A stretch of DNA of 64,000 nucleotides from Megalonaias nervosa (GCA_016617855.1 JAECUM010001096.1:62001-126000); one strand, 5' to 3'; counted from the stretch's first letter, positions 12,166 through 24,901 are shown. Program-made: numbers and translations. The notes: generated by a model not told the origin, from the sequence alone.

Positions 12166-12895
12166 ATATATATTTAAGCACTTTATATTGGAATTGATGA
12201 GCACCAATGCTTTATTTCCCTTTGTGCACTCACCATAGGTAGAAGCCTGCAATCACATGTCAGCTCCATGTAACTCTGATGACCATTCATTTTAGAGAGC
12301 CAAGTGATTTACTACTTAATTCTACCAACTGTCACAATATGAAAGATTGTTTTTCCATTATCATTACCTTTAAAAAGCTTGTGATTTATTTTGCTTAAGG
12401 GTCCTTTTGCTGTTTGTTGTGGAGTGTGTCAACTGTTTTTATTGTTGCATATTGACAACACCTTTACCCACTTGATAATTAGGATAATCAAAGAGGTTAT
12501 ACAGCCTGAGATTCACCATTCAATAAGCAGGTTTTGAGTACAATTAAAACATTCATCAGTTTAAGTTCCAAAATTTAAAGAAAAAATTTTCATCAGATCT
12601 AAAAATGCGAAAGGATCTTTTGAGGTGTATTGATAGTTTTTGTACTATTTAAAATTATTACAATTTAAAAAATATTGTGTTTGGAGATTTGTATGGTCCG
12701 ACTATATGAGTTAATTACAGTATCTACATGTATTGGTGTCCATTAGAGATGCACAGCAATACTTCTGGTTTGGTTGGGTTAAGCCCATTTTTGCTTCGAG
12801 GGTTCAAAAATTATGACTACCAGAAGAATTTGTGAAGTCAGAAATACCACATTTCTACAAAATCCAATAAAACTGTAAGACTTGTGTATCCTTAC

Positions 12896-13030
12896 CTTCC
12901 AATTTAGCAGAACTGTCAACTGTTGGTAGATTTCTTAGTATTGCGGATACATTGCCATTACCACTTACTGTTTGTATTATTTTACTATGGTATCTATTAA
13001 GAACTGGTACTTGTGTGTGTGGATGTAATC
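12896..13030 (-). CDS. Exon 5 of the same gene (phase 1-1, 135 nt)
   Basis: This exon was found by looking for another phase-1 exon between its neighbours; it is too short to stand out as an open reading frame. On the minus strand the acceptor …TTTTCTTTTAATGCTGCACATCAG is followed by 135 open nt (45 codons) and the donor GAAG|GTAAGG. It enters and leaves in phase 1, and the joined codon at its start is GGA. The peptide begins LHPHTQVPVLNRYHSK and ends LPTVDSSAKLE. It is less charged than the other exons. A second donor-like GTAAGT lies inside it (near 12965), so a shorter spliced form is conceivable. Lower confidence than its neighbours because the length gives little statistical weight. Confidence 0.68.
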
Positions 13031-14616
13031 CTGATGTGCAGCATTAAAAGAAAATGGTGATAATTAAAGAAAATCAATTCCAAAAGAAAAAAAAGCAAAT
13101 TTAAAAGTTTGTTTCTTCAGATCAGTGCAACTGAAAACAATTGCTTGATTTCCTTCTGAAAGCAGATCCATATTTCTTCTACAAGAAAGTCAGTTATGAT
13201 TAACAGCTGTAAATATACACTTTGATCAAAATTATTTGTAAAAAAGATGACATTGACAAAATGTCACTAATTCTAAGATTGGTTTTCTTTCATTGAAAAA
13301 TTAATTATGCCTATGTTGAGGAATTCTTGTGACTTTTAAAAACGTGTTAGAATAAATTTGTGTAAATTCATGGATATCAAATTTGTGTAAATGCATGGAT
13401 ATCATAGTCCCATACAATTTTATTCTACCAAATTTGCTAAAACATCTCATTTATATTTCTTTAAGATACCCCATTTTTTCATTATAATTCAAATTTAAAG
13501 AGAATATCAATAGGCTGAAAAACACCTTGTATAATGGAAAACACTATTCATACATTACAGTATCAAAAATACATATATCGGATACTGTAAATAAAAAATT
13601 TTTTACAAATAAAATTTTAGTGAAGTAAGAGAGAAAAACATTAAGTTGAGTTATTGCCATCAAGTGTATATATTGCAAATAAGTGAATCACAAAAATATT
13701 GCTGCAAAAATTCAGAATTTAAAAAATTTTGAAATTTAATGATGACATGATATCATACAATGATGGGGTTTTGTTGAGTCCAATATACTCTTTTATTAAG
13801 CTGTGAAATACAGGGATGATCTAAGAATTGGAATTTGATGAGGGAAATTCTCTCCTTTATTTAAAATGGATAAATTTTCTAAATATACAAGAGATTTAAA
13901 AAAGAAATAAAGGTATGGCTAGTGAATACAACCTGCAAAATGTTTGGGCATTCAGTTGACTTTTTTGTTCGTGACTTTTCAGAAATGAGTGTAAATCACA
14001 CACTCGTGCATCCAATAAGAGATCCTGGAAATATATTGTTAAAACAAAGTGGAGGTCAATATCTGTTTTTCACAGCTCAATAAAACAATGTACTCAGCAA
14101 AACAAAAACCTGTAATTGTTTTATTATTTTCATACTGTGAATCTAAACATATCCAAACATGAGTATAATTTGTTTTGTACAGTTGAACTCACTGTGAGGA
14201 AACCAAAACATTACTGTTGAGCATGTGTGACCTGTTCATCCAATCAGAATTCTGAATAATTTTATGAAAGAAATCATACGATTTACTGTACTTTCCCTAT
14301 GAAATTTCTTATATTTAAGTTTCTATATTTTAGTTTGCAGTTTGTGATAAGAGAGAAATGAAATAAAACCAAACAAATGGCATATTTTTCATTAAAAAAT
14401 ATATATTTCACAAGCATTAATGGATATTACATCCTGCTATATTAAGGAAGCATGCAGAGGTGTCAAATTTGCAGGAAAGACTCAACATCTGAATTTAAAT
14501 GGGAAGGAAAACAAAGAAGCTGGGAAATGCTTGTCAGGAAGAGGAGTCAAACAAAGCTGGCATCATTTGTAAGAAATGACCTCCAGTGTGATAAGTATAT
14601 TCATTGAGTTACTTTC

Positions 14617-14667
<51 letters not shown>

Positions 14668-15217
14668 TTGCTAAGTTTTGGGGACAAAAGCAGGTTTCAC
14701 TCATTGTGACAACAGCAAGGGTCACACAGTTTGTTTTTAAATGGGAAAAAGTGTAACTACATTATAGGAGCATAGGTGCAAGATATATAGAATGTGCTGG
14801 GAATATTGAGTACTATTATGAGAGAAAGTTAAGGTTACAATGTAGGTACACTTTTAATACTTTGAGAAATCAGGGAACTTTCTCATAAGTCACCTCATAA
14901 TATAATCCAAAAATATGAGTAATATCAGCAAATGTTTAAGGAAAATAGCAGTAAAGTGCCATAAAGTAATAAAAGTTGTAAATTAACATAATATTCATAA
15001 GTGTTACAAAGAGTAAATATGCGCATGCAGTATGGGAAGCAAGTGTTGCAATCAAAGGCAGCTCTTTCTTGAAAGGTTTACGGAGATGTAGATCCTTTCA
15101 CAAATGCACTATATTTTTGTTTTCACAAATATGCTGAAGACAGAGCTACCTTTTTCACTGGTTTGATATTATCAAAGCAAGGAAGGTTATCATACAGGGT
15201 CACTCTGTATATGCTAC
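13031..15217. other. Intron between exons 4 and 5, with (ATT)n tract
   Basis: AT-rich intron. The only clear structure is an (ATT)n microsatellite at 14620-14668; no LINE body is recognisable beside it. No further exon was found by eye. Confidence 0.6.
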
Positions 15218-15397
15218 CTGATGCTGTTTTATTGGATACTGTTTCTGGCAGTTTAGTTTTCCCCAAGTTAGAAGAATTAGATAAAACTGGCTGTGGTTTT
15301 GCTGTAGATGCTTGAAGAGTATCTGGTTGGGTAGGCTGCTGTACTTTTGCTGGTGTTTCTCGCTTAGGTAATTGCTCTAAGTCAGTACTTAATTCAT
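15218..15397 (-). CDS. Exon 4 of the same gene (phase 1-1, 180 nt)
   Basis: The acceptor CCTATTTCCTTGCAAG on the minus strand and a CAG|GTAGCA donor bound 180 nt (60 codons), phase 1 to phase 1. The peptide is rich in Gln, Pro, Ser and Thr (DELSTDLEQLPKRETPAK… to …SNKTAS) with a Thr-Pro site. The frame stays open about 25 codons past this donor, to a second donor-like site (AAAAAG|GTAGCT, near 15160). That end would be phase 0 and would not join the next exon, so the shorter exon is preferred. The longer form, containing SIYRVTLYDNLP, could be an alternative end and should be kept in mind. Confidence 0.75.
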
Positions 15398-17330
15398 CTT
15401 GCAAGGAAATAGGAGACAAATGTATACTTAATCCATATTTCTAATGAACTACTTATGTGTATATTTACATTTTGGCCCAAGTTTAATAAAAATCAAAAGA
15501 ACCTTTGATTTAATAATATTTTTAAATAACATTTTAAAAGTTTACAACTGCAATAAGACTAAAAAGCAAATTGTATGATATGACTTATAATTACTGAATC
15601 TGCAAATTTAAATTATAATATAGATTTATTTTAATAAAGTACCTAGAAATACATTAAACGTCTTGTCTTCCTGGGAAAAGAGATGGAAATACAAGATATG
15701 ACAAGTAACTCTTCACACGACAAGAAGAAAATTACTCCACTCAAATATGCAAGGAAACACTGGACATGAGTATCATATTAATATTGCTTGAGTCTTGTCC
15801 TGATTAATAAAAGATAACTTCTGATAATGCCATAAACTATAGGAACTACTCTAAGCCAGTCATTATGTACCCTGGCTTACTGTGCCAATTTGTCATATAC
15901 TTTGGAGTCAATAAAACTGTTTAACATTAATCAAACATCTATACACTAACTGGCCACTTCAATAGTACAGCCAAAATCCTACATCCAAACTGTATCTGGT
16001 TTGGGGAAATTTTACCATACATCATTTTAAAACAATAAACTGTATATTTTAGTATCCAGGACAAGTCTAAAATGTAAAATAGTGATATCAATTACAAAAA
16101 AATGTGGATACCGGTAACTGTGCAGTAGATAAAAATCTGAATGTTGCAGATGAGTGCATAATGGCTGCTGGCATAATCAGCCTTTACTATTTTCAAAAAC
16201 AAACATGCATGTTTATTATAACATGTTTACCATAATAAATATGTGAAAATGTCCTCATGTTTTTTCTTTTATGACTCTTTTTGGTGGGAAAAAAGCAGCA
16301 AATATTTAACTTTGTGGAAATGTTGGGTGTAAAATAAATCTATACAAATAAGTGCTAAATTGTACACAATTAAACATGTTTAACTTTCCAAGATCATAGA
16401 TTCAAGAAAATTTAAGAATGCTGGAATTTTGCCATATATGTTATATTCTTGCCTCTGATCAATAATGGAGACAGATAATTCAACAAATACTGGCACAGAT
16501 TTGGTACAGATTGTTCATGATTTTATAGTGGTTCCCCTTCTTATAAGACCACCTTTTCTGCAGCAGGAAAGTGACCATATAATAGGGGTGACCTTTCCAG
16601 AGTGGGAGTACACGGATATGAGTAATGCATACATATAAGTAAACAATGCATAAGTAACTTTTAAATACTTAATACTTTCATTTAAAAATCACATGCATGT
16701 TATGGAATTCATGTGATAAAACTTATAATAATGCTTTGTAAATTAATTATTAATAATCATGAATCACAGTGCATTTAAAAAGCTAGCAAATAAAATCAGT
16801 ATACAAACATCTGACTTTAAATATCATTCTTTGTTAGGACTTCTTGGGCTGATATCACGATAATGTGACTGGGTGGGACATCATGCTACATGTTTGCGCT
16901 ATGATGCCCCAGTGCTAGACATTACTATTAACTGCCACACTGTAGACATTGTAGCGATATGACTGAAAACTTGTTTAAGCTACATTAAAAGTCTAAAACA
17001 CATACACACACTGATTCTCTGTCTGAATCGAGGTTACGATATCACAGTCGTCTCCATCCATTCAATTTCACTCTGCAGCAGAATGCATGCTGATAATGTT
17101 TATTTGATTCTTTCTGACATCTAATTACTCAGCAATGATCATAGAACTCTTTTTGTTTAATCAAATTGCTTTCGTTTTTCCTTCTAAAATTCAGAATTCT
17201 AACAACATTTTGCACTTTTTCCTTTACTGGCAACCAAATCACTTTCAAACTAACTTATATCAATTACAGTAAACTCGGGTGCCTACCTAGCTGTAACATG
17301 AAATGCTCACTGTTTACAAAAAAACCCAAA
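15398..17330. other. Intron sequence, little structure
   Basis: No ORF or clear transposon. Around 16521-16625 is a fragment (cttataagaccacc…) resembling one end of the MITE at 57540. Between 16850 and 17060 CpG dinucleotides are somewhat more frequent than in the surroundings. Confidence 0.45.
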
Positions 17331-17390
17331 GATTGTCATGAGATTGACTAGTTATAGTCTGATTGTCATGAGATTGACTAGTTATAGTCT
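17331..17390. repeat. Perfect 30-bp tandem duplication
   Basis: Two identical copies of a 30-bp unit (gattgtcatgagattgacta + gttatagtct), a recent duplication. Confidence 0.95.
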
Positions 17391-17563
17391 GGTACTCTTT
17401 CAACTTGTAATCTCACAGAGATACCATGATTGTTAACATACCATTTTTTTCTGTACAGGAACCAGATGTCACGCTGACCGGAGCTGAACAATACTGTAGT
17501 TCTCAGCTGTTAGATTTTGCCATCTTGATGATTATTAGTGGTTATAATTGCCAGTACAATGGC

Positions 17564-18576
17564 TGATCAAAAAGTTCTAGAACAAATTTGACATATTCTA
17601 AATAAAGCAGCCCAATATTATAAAAATTCACCAATCTCTAATTGAAAATGTCCCAATTTGGGATCTGATGTCATGTCTAAGTTGATGACATCACAGGCCC
17701 AGTGACATTATCTTTTAATATGTCATTTATGTAGAAGCTGTGGTAAAACGGCAAAGGAGTCTAATTTTTAACAGAGAGAGATTATAAAATTGTATGCAAA
17801 ACTGGGAAATCCTTTACCCAAATAAAAGAAGACTTGGATGCTGTTTATAGACTTAAATCTGGAATAAAGTAGAGGGATAAAACCTTTTAGTGATGTTAGG
17901 CAGACTGGTGAAGGTGTAAAAAAGGCTATCATTTCTTAAATAAGATCATTACATATGATGAAACTTAGATACACCACTTTGAATCTGAAAGTAAGAAAGA
18001 AAGAATGATATAATAGCACCCAAATTTGCCATCACCTATAAAATCATGTCTTTTTGCATCTGCTTTAAAAGTTTTCTTCTTCAATACACAAGGAAAAATT
18101 TTCAACCACATGGTACCACAAAACACCACTTTGACTGGACAATGTTATGCCACAGTGATCAGATAAAGTTTACATGAGGCTACTGACAAAAAATTCCAGA
18201 CCTACTGACGTATGGCTTCATTATGCACTATGATAACACCCCCCACACACATGCAAGTTTGTAATGCAGACCTTACAAAAACTTGGCTCTGAAACCCTAA
18301 ATTAACCACCATATAGCCTGATTGAGTTCTTTGCAATTTTTGACTTTTCCAAAAAACTAATAGATTTAAATATAGAGAAATCTTTATGAAAGCAGAGACG
18401 AACCAAGATATTCAATTACCATCTTACTACAAGAGCTTTCTCATTGCCTATAAGTCGTGAGATTGGAGAAGTGCATTAAATCAAATGGAAGTTACTTTGA
18501 GCAGGACTACTAAAATTATTGTAAACAGTTAAACAACTTTTTCTATACAGAATTTGTTACGGAACTTTTTGATCAA
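17564..18576 (+). mobile_element. Decayed mariner transposon with TIRs
   Basis: Terminal inverted repeats: tgatcaaaaagttctagaac at the left and the reverse complement of gttacggaactttttgatca at the right. About 1.0 kb separates them, within the usual range for mariner. Inside, on the plus strand and across several frames, are traces of a mariner transposase: a stretch like YDET-HHFE-ESK near 17957-17995, HPN-P near 18021, and a degraded DN-P-H block near 18229 that matches the family's second catalytic Asp region. Many stops and frameshifts show it is dead. It sits in the intron between exons 3 and 4. Confidence 0.85.
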
Positions 18577-18925
18577 TCTTCATAATCATCAAAGTGATAA
18601 AACCTGATATACACAGTCGTACTTTTAGTATGAAATAATGTTATGAACTTTATCAACCTGTTGGAACAAATGTAAATGTGTTAAATTAAAAACAATCAAC
18701 AGATACTTGTGAGATTTCTATCTGTAAACTGCAAAATGTGTCTAATTATGAGGGGTAAATATGAAAATTTTTTTGCACTAATATGCTGGCCATGTTAGGA
18801 GGCTGGCAATCCTAGAACGGTACATTTGAACACTAACCCATTAGTGCCAAGAGATTCTGGCTTTAAAAAAGCTGGTGGCAAGCGATCAGGGGGACCGATC
18901 AAGAGGAGAAACCACTGTACTATAC

Positions 18926-19084
18926 CTTCATTCTTTGATTCTGTTGAGTGTGGGGTACTGGCCCCTGAATTTCGACTCTCTTCATCATCTGAGTGTTTAA
19001 AGGTAACTCTTTTACTCTCCGCAGACTTTCTATCAGCAGTGTATTGATCTGTGGAACTGACAGGTATCAAAGGTGTACCTGGTT
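18926..19084 (-). CDS. Exon 3 of the same gene, carrying an RVxF (PP1-docking) motif
   Basis: The minus-strand acceptor TTCTTTACACAG and the donor GAAG|GTATAG enclose 159 nt (53 codons), phase 1 at both ends. The joined codon with the previous exon is GAA. The peptide starts EPGTPLIPVSS. It contains KRVTF, a textbook match to the RVxF short motif by which many proteins bind the catalytic subunit of protein phosphatase 1, followed at once by an acidic patch (SDDEE) and then GASTPHS. That the motif is used is inference; RVxF is short and can occur by chance, although a basic lead-in and an acidic trailer are typical of real ones. Reading beyond the donor gives ordinary intronic sequence. Confidence 0.8.
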
Positions 19085-19679
19085 CTGTGTAAAGAACATA
19101 TGCACATGTTAAATTTTAGTGTTCAAGCATGTTATAATTAATCTTATTTATTTGTATGATTATGGATCAATATTGAACATGGCTGGGGCAAGAGTAGGAT
19201 AGAGAAAAATGTAAACATAGCTATATGTGGAATTAACCACTTTATTTATAAAATAACAATATGATCACTTCATTCAATGAAATAAAGGTTACATACTGAA
19301 TCAATTAAATGACCTAATGTCTAAAACAGTGGGAATGACATGGAACTGGATCTGGACTAAATTCAAAGAAATTATAATTAATTAATTGGTCATTTTATTT
19401 TCTGAAACTAAGCAATATTTTACCAGATTAATTAAAAAGAGCTGCATTAATGCCAATGAACTCTTTTCATTGTCCATAATATTTAGCTAATTAAACCAAA
19501 CAAGAATATACATATCTGACCTTTATGACATGTCTTTCCCTTTAACATTTATATACTAATGCGCAAGACAAATTAAATTCATTCATAAAGGATAGATGAT
19601 AATAGAGTAGTGATGACAGTCAGGTTCCCAAATTGTTATAAACTCTTTGCAAGAAATGGGTGAAATAAATACACAGCGA

Positions 19680-20300
19680 TCAGAGATAATCCCCCAAGAA
19701 GGCCAGGACCTGCATGTCGAGTCCACAATCAGAGCTTTGCTATAAAACATGTAACCCTGGCACTGAGGGCCACAGAACGGATCCTGCATGTTGTAGAATG
19801 ATTTGTTTTAGCTTCATAAAAATTCATTCAAAGTATGAACAAAATCCACTGTAGGATTTAGATAATACATGTATAAACAAATGAAAAACTTAAACCAAAA
19901 CATAAATGTACATTTTTATGACTCCGACCTTGACCCCAAGGTCAATGAGGAAAGCAATGTTCTAGCTTGATACTCATTCATGCCAAGCAGGATGAGTCTC
20001 TATCAAGGAGTGTAAGAAATATATGCTACTGAAATTACCCCAAGTGCAAGCTATCTACAAAGTTTCATAACTGTGGATTAAGGAGAACTTTACTCATTGT
20101 GCATAAACCATTTTTCTTCTTTGAGTCACAGTCACCTTGACCTTTTCGATCATGAAATCAATAGAGTTCTTCCTTAACCTAAGTGCAAACCTTCCACACA
20201 GTTTGTTAACTGTAGATGGTGGAGAATGTTATCATGTGGAAATGAAATTGGAAACACATAAATGAATTGACAGCATAACATACACTTTACCTTATGGTGG
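19680..20300. repeat. Dispersed tandem-type repeat (mollusc-like)
   Basis: Shares 'ggccaggacctgcatgt' with 8630-8650 and has the 'cagtcaccttgacctttt' phrase typical of abundant molluscan repeats. It is made of degenerate ~170-bp units. There is no coding content. Confidence 0.6.
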
Positions 20301-20584
20301 ACATACAAAGTGTAATCAACAATAACATTGTTCCCCTCTCTTTACACTAGTCTCCAGTTGCCATTGTAATCATTATGCAGAAAATAAATTCATACTAAAG
20401 TGATCTTGGCCCCTTTTTTATGTAATTATTTAAGCAATATTTTTTTATCTTTACATTTGAAGTTTTAGTCATTTTAAATTTGAAGTTTAAACTTATAATT
20501 GGCACTGTAAAGCCTGTATTGTCCTGTCAATGAAATGTAGTCTTTTGGGGGCAAAAATAATTTTAATTATGCAATACATACCTG

Positions 20585-20735
20585 CAGCTATTGCATAGCT
20601 AACCTATTTTCATGCCAAAAACTCACCGTCCATTCAATGTGAATACATCTCCCCCAGAGTGGAGAAATGTCAGTATGACCTTTTGCATACCACTCTGTGT
20701 TGCAGAGGTAGATATTATCTGTCATCTTTTTCACA
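20585..20735. repeat. Left inverted repeat of the DIRS-like block
   Basis: Matches the reverse complement of 25063-25219, with blocks such as actcacc…, cccccagagtggagaaa and cagtatgaccttttgca conserved. A second copy of the outermost motif (agcagcaattactcatcctg…) is at 20845-20893 and pairs with 25200-25240, so the left side carries a partly duplicated end. Confidence 0.85.
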
Positions 20736-21039
20736 GACGAAGATTATGCAAGACATCAGAGCAGGTTGGGAGGAAGGCATTTGGCAATAGCGGCAGGCAA
20801 GTACTGCATAATTAAAATTAATTTTACCCTCACAAAAAAACTACATTTTAATAGCAGCAATTACTCATCCTGCCACTATTGCATAGCTGAATTTGTCAGT
20901 TAGGTGGGTAGGCTGATGCTCTGGTCAAACTGATCAAAAACAGAAACTGAGTTGTACTCACCACAGAGTGAGAGGTCCATCTATAGAAGGTTGACATGTG
21001 CCATAACATCGGGGCACAGAGAGAACAAAATCATTAGAT

Positions 21040-21175
21040 GTATTGCAGTGCTCTACCTCCCTAATGGGGGGGCATAACATGCTGTTGCAGTGCTCTACCT
21101 GCCCGAGATAAGGGTGCAACCCACTGTTATCATGCTCATCCTCCCTAATGGGAGGGAGCAACCTGCTATAATCCA
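21040..21175 (-). repeat. ~42-bp subrepeats near the element end
   Basis: Three degenerate units of 'gctctacctccctaatggga…gcaacctgctat'. One unit occurs at the other end of the element (24735-24790) and about four units in the fragment at 56575-56720. They are a family-specific array and produce an apparent repeated peptide (PPIREVEHCNS) of no clear meaning. Confidence 0.75.
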
Positions 21176-21284
21176 GAGACAGCCAGTGTCAATAGACAAG
21201 GCATAAATCAAACTTCTTCATCTTACAGAATCTAGAATGTGTGGGAACACAGTTTGAATGTGAGGTTTGAATAGGAAGCTTCAC

Positions 21285-21527
21285 TCACTGGTTCACACGG
21301 GGCTTAGTTGATGACCATAAAACACAAGAAAGATTCCATCTGGGTGTAGGAGAGCAGGAGACAGGTCTCTGATGCTCAAAATACTTATATGATTGGCAAA
21401 GCGTAAATCTGAACCAATTCTCAGCCCTGAGAGAATTTAAGTGTGTTGGAGATGGCCACTCGATAGCCCTTGATAGTGGATACTGAACATCTTTTAGTCT
21501 TAAAAGAGAACAAAAAGAAATCGTCAA
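21285..21527 (-). pseudogene. N-terminal remnant of DIRS tyrosine recombinase
   Basis: The minus-strand frame ends RPVSCSPTPRWNLSCVLWSSTKP, paralleling RPLSC-IPKWNLSCVLWSLSKP at 56210-56265, which continues into the recombinase core. Here the sequence breaks off after that block and passes into the 42-bp subrepeats, so the catalytic part is deleted. Confidence 0.65.
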
Positions 21528-21999
21528 TGGAAGTTACAGAAGAGCAGATAGGAACAATCTGTTCCTACTGCACCAATCACAGAAGATTCTCCACCTGGCA
21601 TCATAGTCCTTGGATGTAGAAGCTCTCCTGGCTTGAATGATACAACTGGCAACTCGGCCTAAAAACTTGTTTTAGTGGAGAGATCACTTGAGACAAACCA
21701 GGTACGAAGGTGGAGAATGTGTGGGGTGTTGTGGAGGAGGGATCCCCAGTGTTGCGACAGGAGATCCCTCCTGTGAAGTAGAGATCTGGGTCGATTGATC
21801 AACAGGTCTAGGAGATCACTGCACCATGATCGCTGGGGAAACAGTGGGGAAATGAGGATGATCTCAGCAGTGGAAGTTCTGACTTTTTGCAGAACTTTTG
21901 ATAGCAGTCAGAAAGGTGGGAAGGCATAAGCGAACAGGCAATCCCACTGGAAACTGAATGCATCTACTGCCCATGCTCTCTGATCTGGGTTAGGAGATA

Positions 22000-22680
22000 T
22001 GTAACACAGAAGTTTGTTGAGCCTGGTCACAAACAGGTCTACAAGGGTCTTCCACAGAGGGAGACAGAACTCTCTTACTGAGTGGTGAAGAGACTATTCT
22101 GTGAGGATGGCTCAGTCTGTTCTGGGCAGGCTGTCTGGTAATATGTTCATCTTGCCTGGAACATGGTGAACTCGGATTGTGACATTTTCTGATGCTGCCC
22201 AGATGAAGTGGTTCCAGACCTCTACCCAAGAAAAGGGGCATGTGTGCCTCTGTGACATTGCTGATATGCTATGAGAAATGTGTTGTCTGAGGAGGCCATG
22301 ATACATCGGCCCCTTCTTCTTTTGATGCACCCTTGCAACACTAGAAATATTGCTTCTATTTATTGGGTGTTGAAGTGGAAGGACAATTTGGCCTGAGTCC
22401 AAGAACCATGGAGAATTATGCCCTCTGGCTCTAAATGTGCATGCCAAATGGAATCTGACACATAAGTGAACAGATAGGAGTGAGGATTGGGTGCATGCAT
22501 GGGAACTCCAACCAGGAATCTGTCTCTATTCATCCACCAAAGCAGATGGTGGTGAAGATCTAGTCCATAAGTGATCAAGGTTGATAGAAAATCTCTGTGT
22601 GATTTCCACCTTGCAAGAAGAAGGAACTGTAGCAGATGCATATGGAGACATCCTAAGGAACCAATCAGCAGTGGCATTCA
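22000..22680 (-). pseudogene. DIRS-like RNase H region, broken
   Basis: Minus-strand fragments include VGVPMHAPNPHSYLFTYVSD, matching the opening of the DIRS RNase H where an Asp is expected at 'FTD', here Tyr. Also present are HLEPEGIILHGSW and the closing block HHVPGKMNILPDSLPRTDR, where the family has 'PGK.N..AD.LSR'. Loss of the first acidic residue and frameshifts indicate inactivity. Confidence 0.72.
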
Positions 22681-22729
22681 AGGTTCGGAGTAGGGAAAGA
22701 CAAAAGGCAAACAGATAACAGGGTTATGC

Positions 22730-23480
22730 TCATAGTATCTCTAGGTGAGGCAGGATTCGATCTACCTGATCCTGAGGAACCCAGACCAAGTTTAGTTCAT
22801 GAGTAAGTTCATCCCCATGTAAATTAATTCCTGAGATAGAATAAGTTCTGACTTCTTGAGGTTGGGTAAGAAACCCAATTGAGTTATGGTGGACCAAGAG
22901 CAGAACAGACCCTGATGAAGGGCTAAACTTGGACATTATGAATCAGCCAGTCATCAAAAATACTGGGGAACTGATGTTCCCAGTATTTGGAAGTAGGCTA
23001 CTACTAATCCCATGATCCAGGTGAAGACTTTGAATGTAGAAGAGAATTCGAATGGTAGAATCTGGAATAGAAAAACTTCCTGGTCTAGGTCAAAATGGTG
23101 ATATTTGTGGTGTGGAGAAAATATTCATGATGTGCAAGTGAACATGCTGAAGGTCAATCCCCAATCAAATGGACAAAGAGCATTGTGGATTGAGGAGGTT
23201 TCCTCCATCTAGGAGGATTCTTTCAAGAGAAACTGGTTGAACAGGAGAGATCAATATGATTCAAAATTTCCCACCTTTCTTGGTGACCAGAAAGATTGGG
23301 GAGTAGGAAGGTAGACTGATCATTCAAGATCCTCTCAACTGCCCCTTTCTGCAAAAGGGTGTGCATCTTTTCCCTCAATTTCATCAGATTGGACTGAGGA
23401 AAGAAAATGGGGGCCCTTGATAGTGGGGGTTGTTTCCTAAACTGGAGTAGATAACACTTATTATGATGGAGAGGACCCAC
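22730..23480 (-). pseudogene. DIRS-like reverse transcriptase, broken
   Basis: On the minus strand, pieces in different frames match the DIRS-type RT layout: a leading LLQKGAVERI…DQSTFLLPN block, a degraded 'SI…IDL…H…I' palm region, an IFDDWLIH box at about 22940-22960 corresponding to the catalytic Y-x-D-D (first Tyr lost), and a following GFLTQPQEV…ELNLVWVPQDQVDRIL block. Frame changes and stops separate the pieces. The intact family enzyme copies the element's RNA into DNA; this copy cannot. Confidence 0.75.
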
Positions 23481-23574
23481 CCATCATCCTTGATGCTTGA
23501 CCAAGCCCCAGAGAAGAGGCCAAAGCGAGCACCTACTGGGATCTGTGGGAAGGGGATGCATGGCAGGAGAGGGG

Positions 23575-24800
23575 TTAATTTGCTAGGGTTGTCCCCCCAA
23601 CTTTCCTGCAGCAGGAAAAGGAAGGAGGGTTAGAGAACTTCTTGGATCTGCGGCGACCTGGGTGCCATGGACCTGATGAATAAAGAAGTGTTGTAGAAGG
23701 AGTTTGGGGATTGGACTGGGTTGAACCTGCTTGAAAAATTTTGCAGATAATCCCTGAGGGTGATTTGCCTGATTCTCTTGTTTCTTGGTCAACTGCAATG
23801 GACTGGGAGTGGAGATGAGAGATCATTCCTGGTGATCCAGGAAGTCTTGAGAAGCCATGGTAGGAATGAGGCCCTTAAAAGAGGGTTTCAGCTTCTAGAG
23901 GAGCAGCCCTTGGAAGGTCTTTATTGTGGTCAAGCAAGACCTTCAATGAGTCCAATGCAGCATCATGGTAGATGTGCAGAAAGTCTGCCCATAATGCCAT
24001 GGCAACCGAGAGTGCATGTTGATATGTCTGGCAACAGCATCCAGTTTACCACATTATCAAAGGACCAGACCTCTTCTTCCTCACCCATCTGAGATGAAGG
24101 GGTGGGCCTGAGAGAAGGTGTTATTGCTGTAGCTTCTGTCTTAAACTTGTTGAGTCAATTAGGATAGAGAGTGCATCACCATCATCATAGTCAAGGAGTG
24201 GGTATAGGAGCATTCTGCACCATGGTCCCTGGTTCATTATGAGTTACAGAGGGGAGACGAGATGGTCTGTCTTCCCTAGATAATGTAACACCTTTAGCCT
24301 TCCGAGAGGAAGCCACCTGGTGATTAGGTGATGGTTGTACATGAGCCACAGCATCACTTCGACCGTGAGGGCAAGGTTCACTAGCCCATGGGGGCATAAT
24401 GGACCATGGGCCCTGATGTGGAAGGCCCCACACCCCATAAGGGTTCATAGGTAGAGTATAATTAGGAACATGGGAACACCAATGCAGTCTCCATCAACAG
24501 CCCGAGTCCTGTGTATGGATTGCATAACCTGCACAGGGTGGAATGGTAGAGGGGGAAAGGAGGAAGTTTGGTCCTTGTCCTGTCCCTGTACCATGAGCCA
24601 GATGAGTGATAAATGGATAAATGGAGAAGACCTCGTCTTCAACTGATTTATCACTGTGTGCACCATGGATGTGGTGTTTTGCCTCCCAAACAGAAGGGGG
24701 AACATGTTGCCAGAAGCACAATATATATTGATTGAAGTGCTCTACCTCCCTGACTGAAGGGAGCAACCCACTGATGTGGTGCTCAAGGTATGCCAAGGGA
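23575..24800 (-). pseudogene. Probable gag-like region of the DIRS-like element
   Basis: Short overlapping minus-strand frames rich in Pro, His and Ser (for example MNPYGVWGLPHQGPW…) lie just 5' of the RT, where DIRS elements carry their first ORF. There is no clear motif; the assignment rests on position and orientation. Confidence 0.4.
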
Positions 24801-24901
24801 CCTTTTTGTGTCCACACTGCCCCACAGACTGTTCTGATATTATCCTATAATAAAGAAATAATTAATATTATCTGAAGTCACTTGTTGTTGCCTTGAAACT
24901 C

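Noticed and set aside
15123..15217. Extension of exon 4 to the downstream donor near 15160
   Set aside because: Open and with a donor-like site, but it ends in phase 0 and cannot join exon 5 in frame; the phase-1 donor at 15217 fits. Kept only as a possible alternative.
16521..16625. Possible MITE resembling 57540-57722
   Set aside because: Only one recognisable end ('cttataagaccacc'); no matching inverted partner found.
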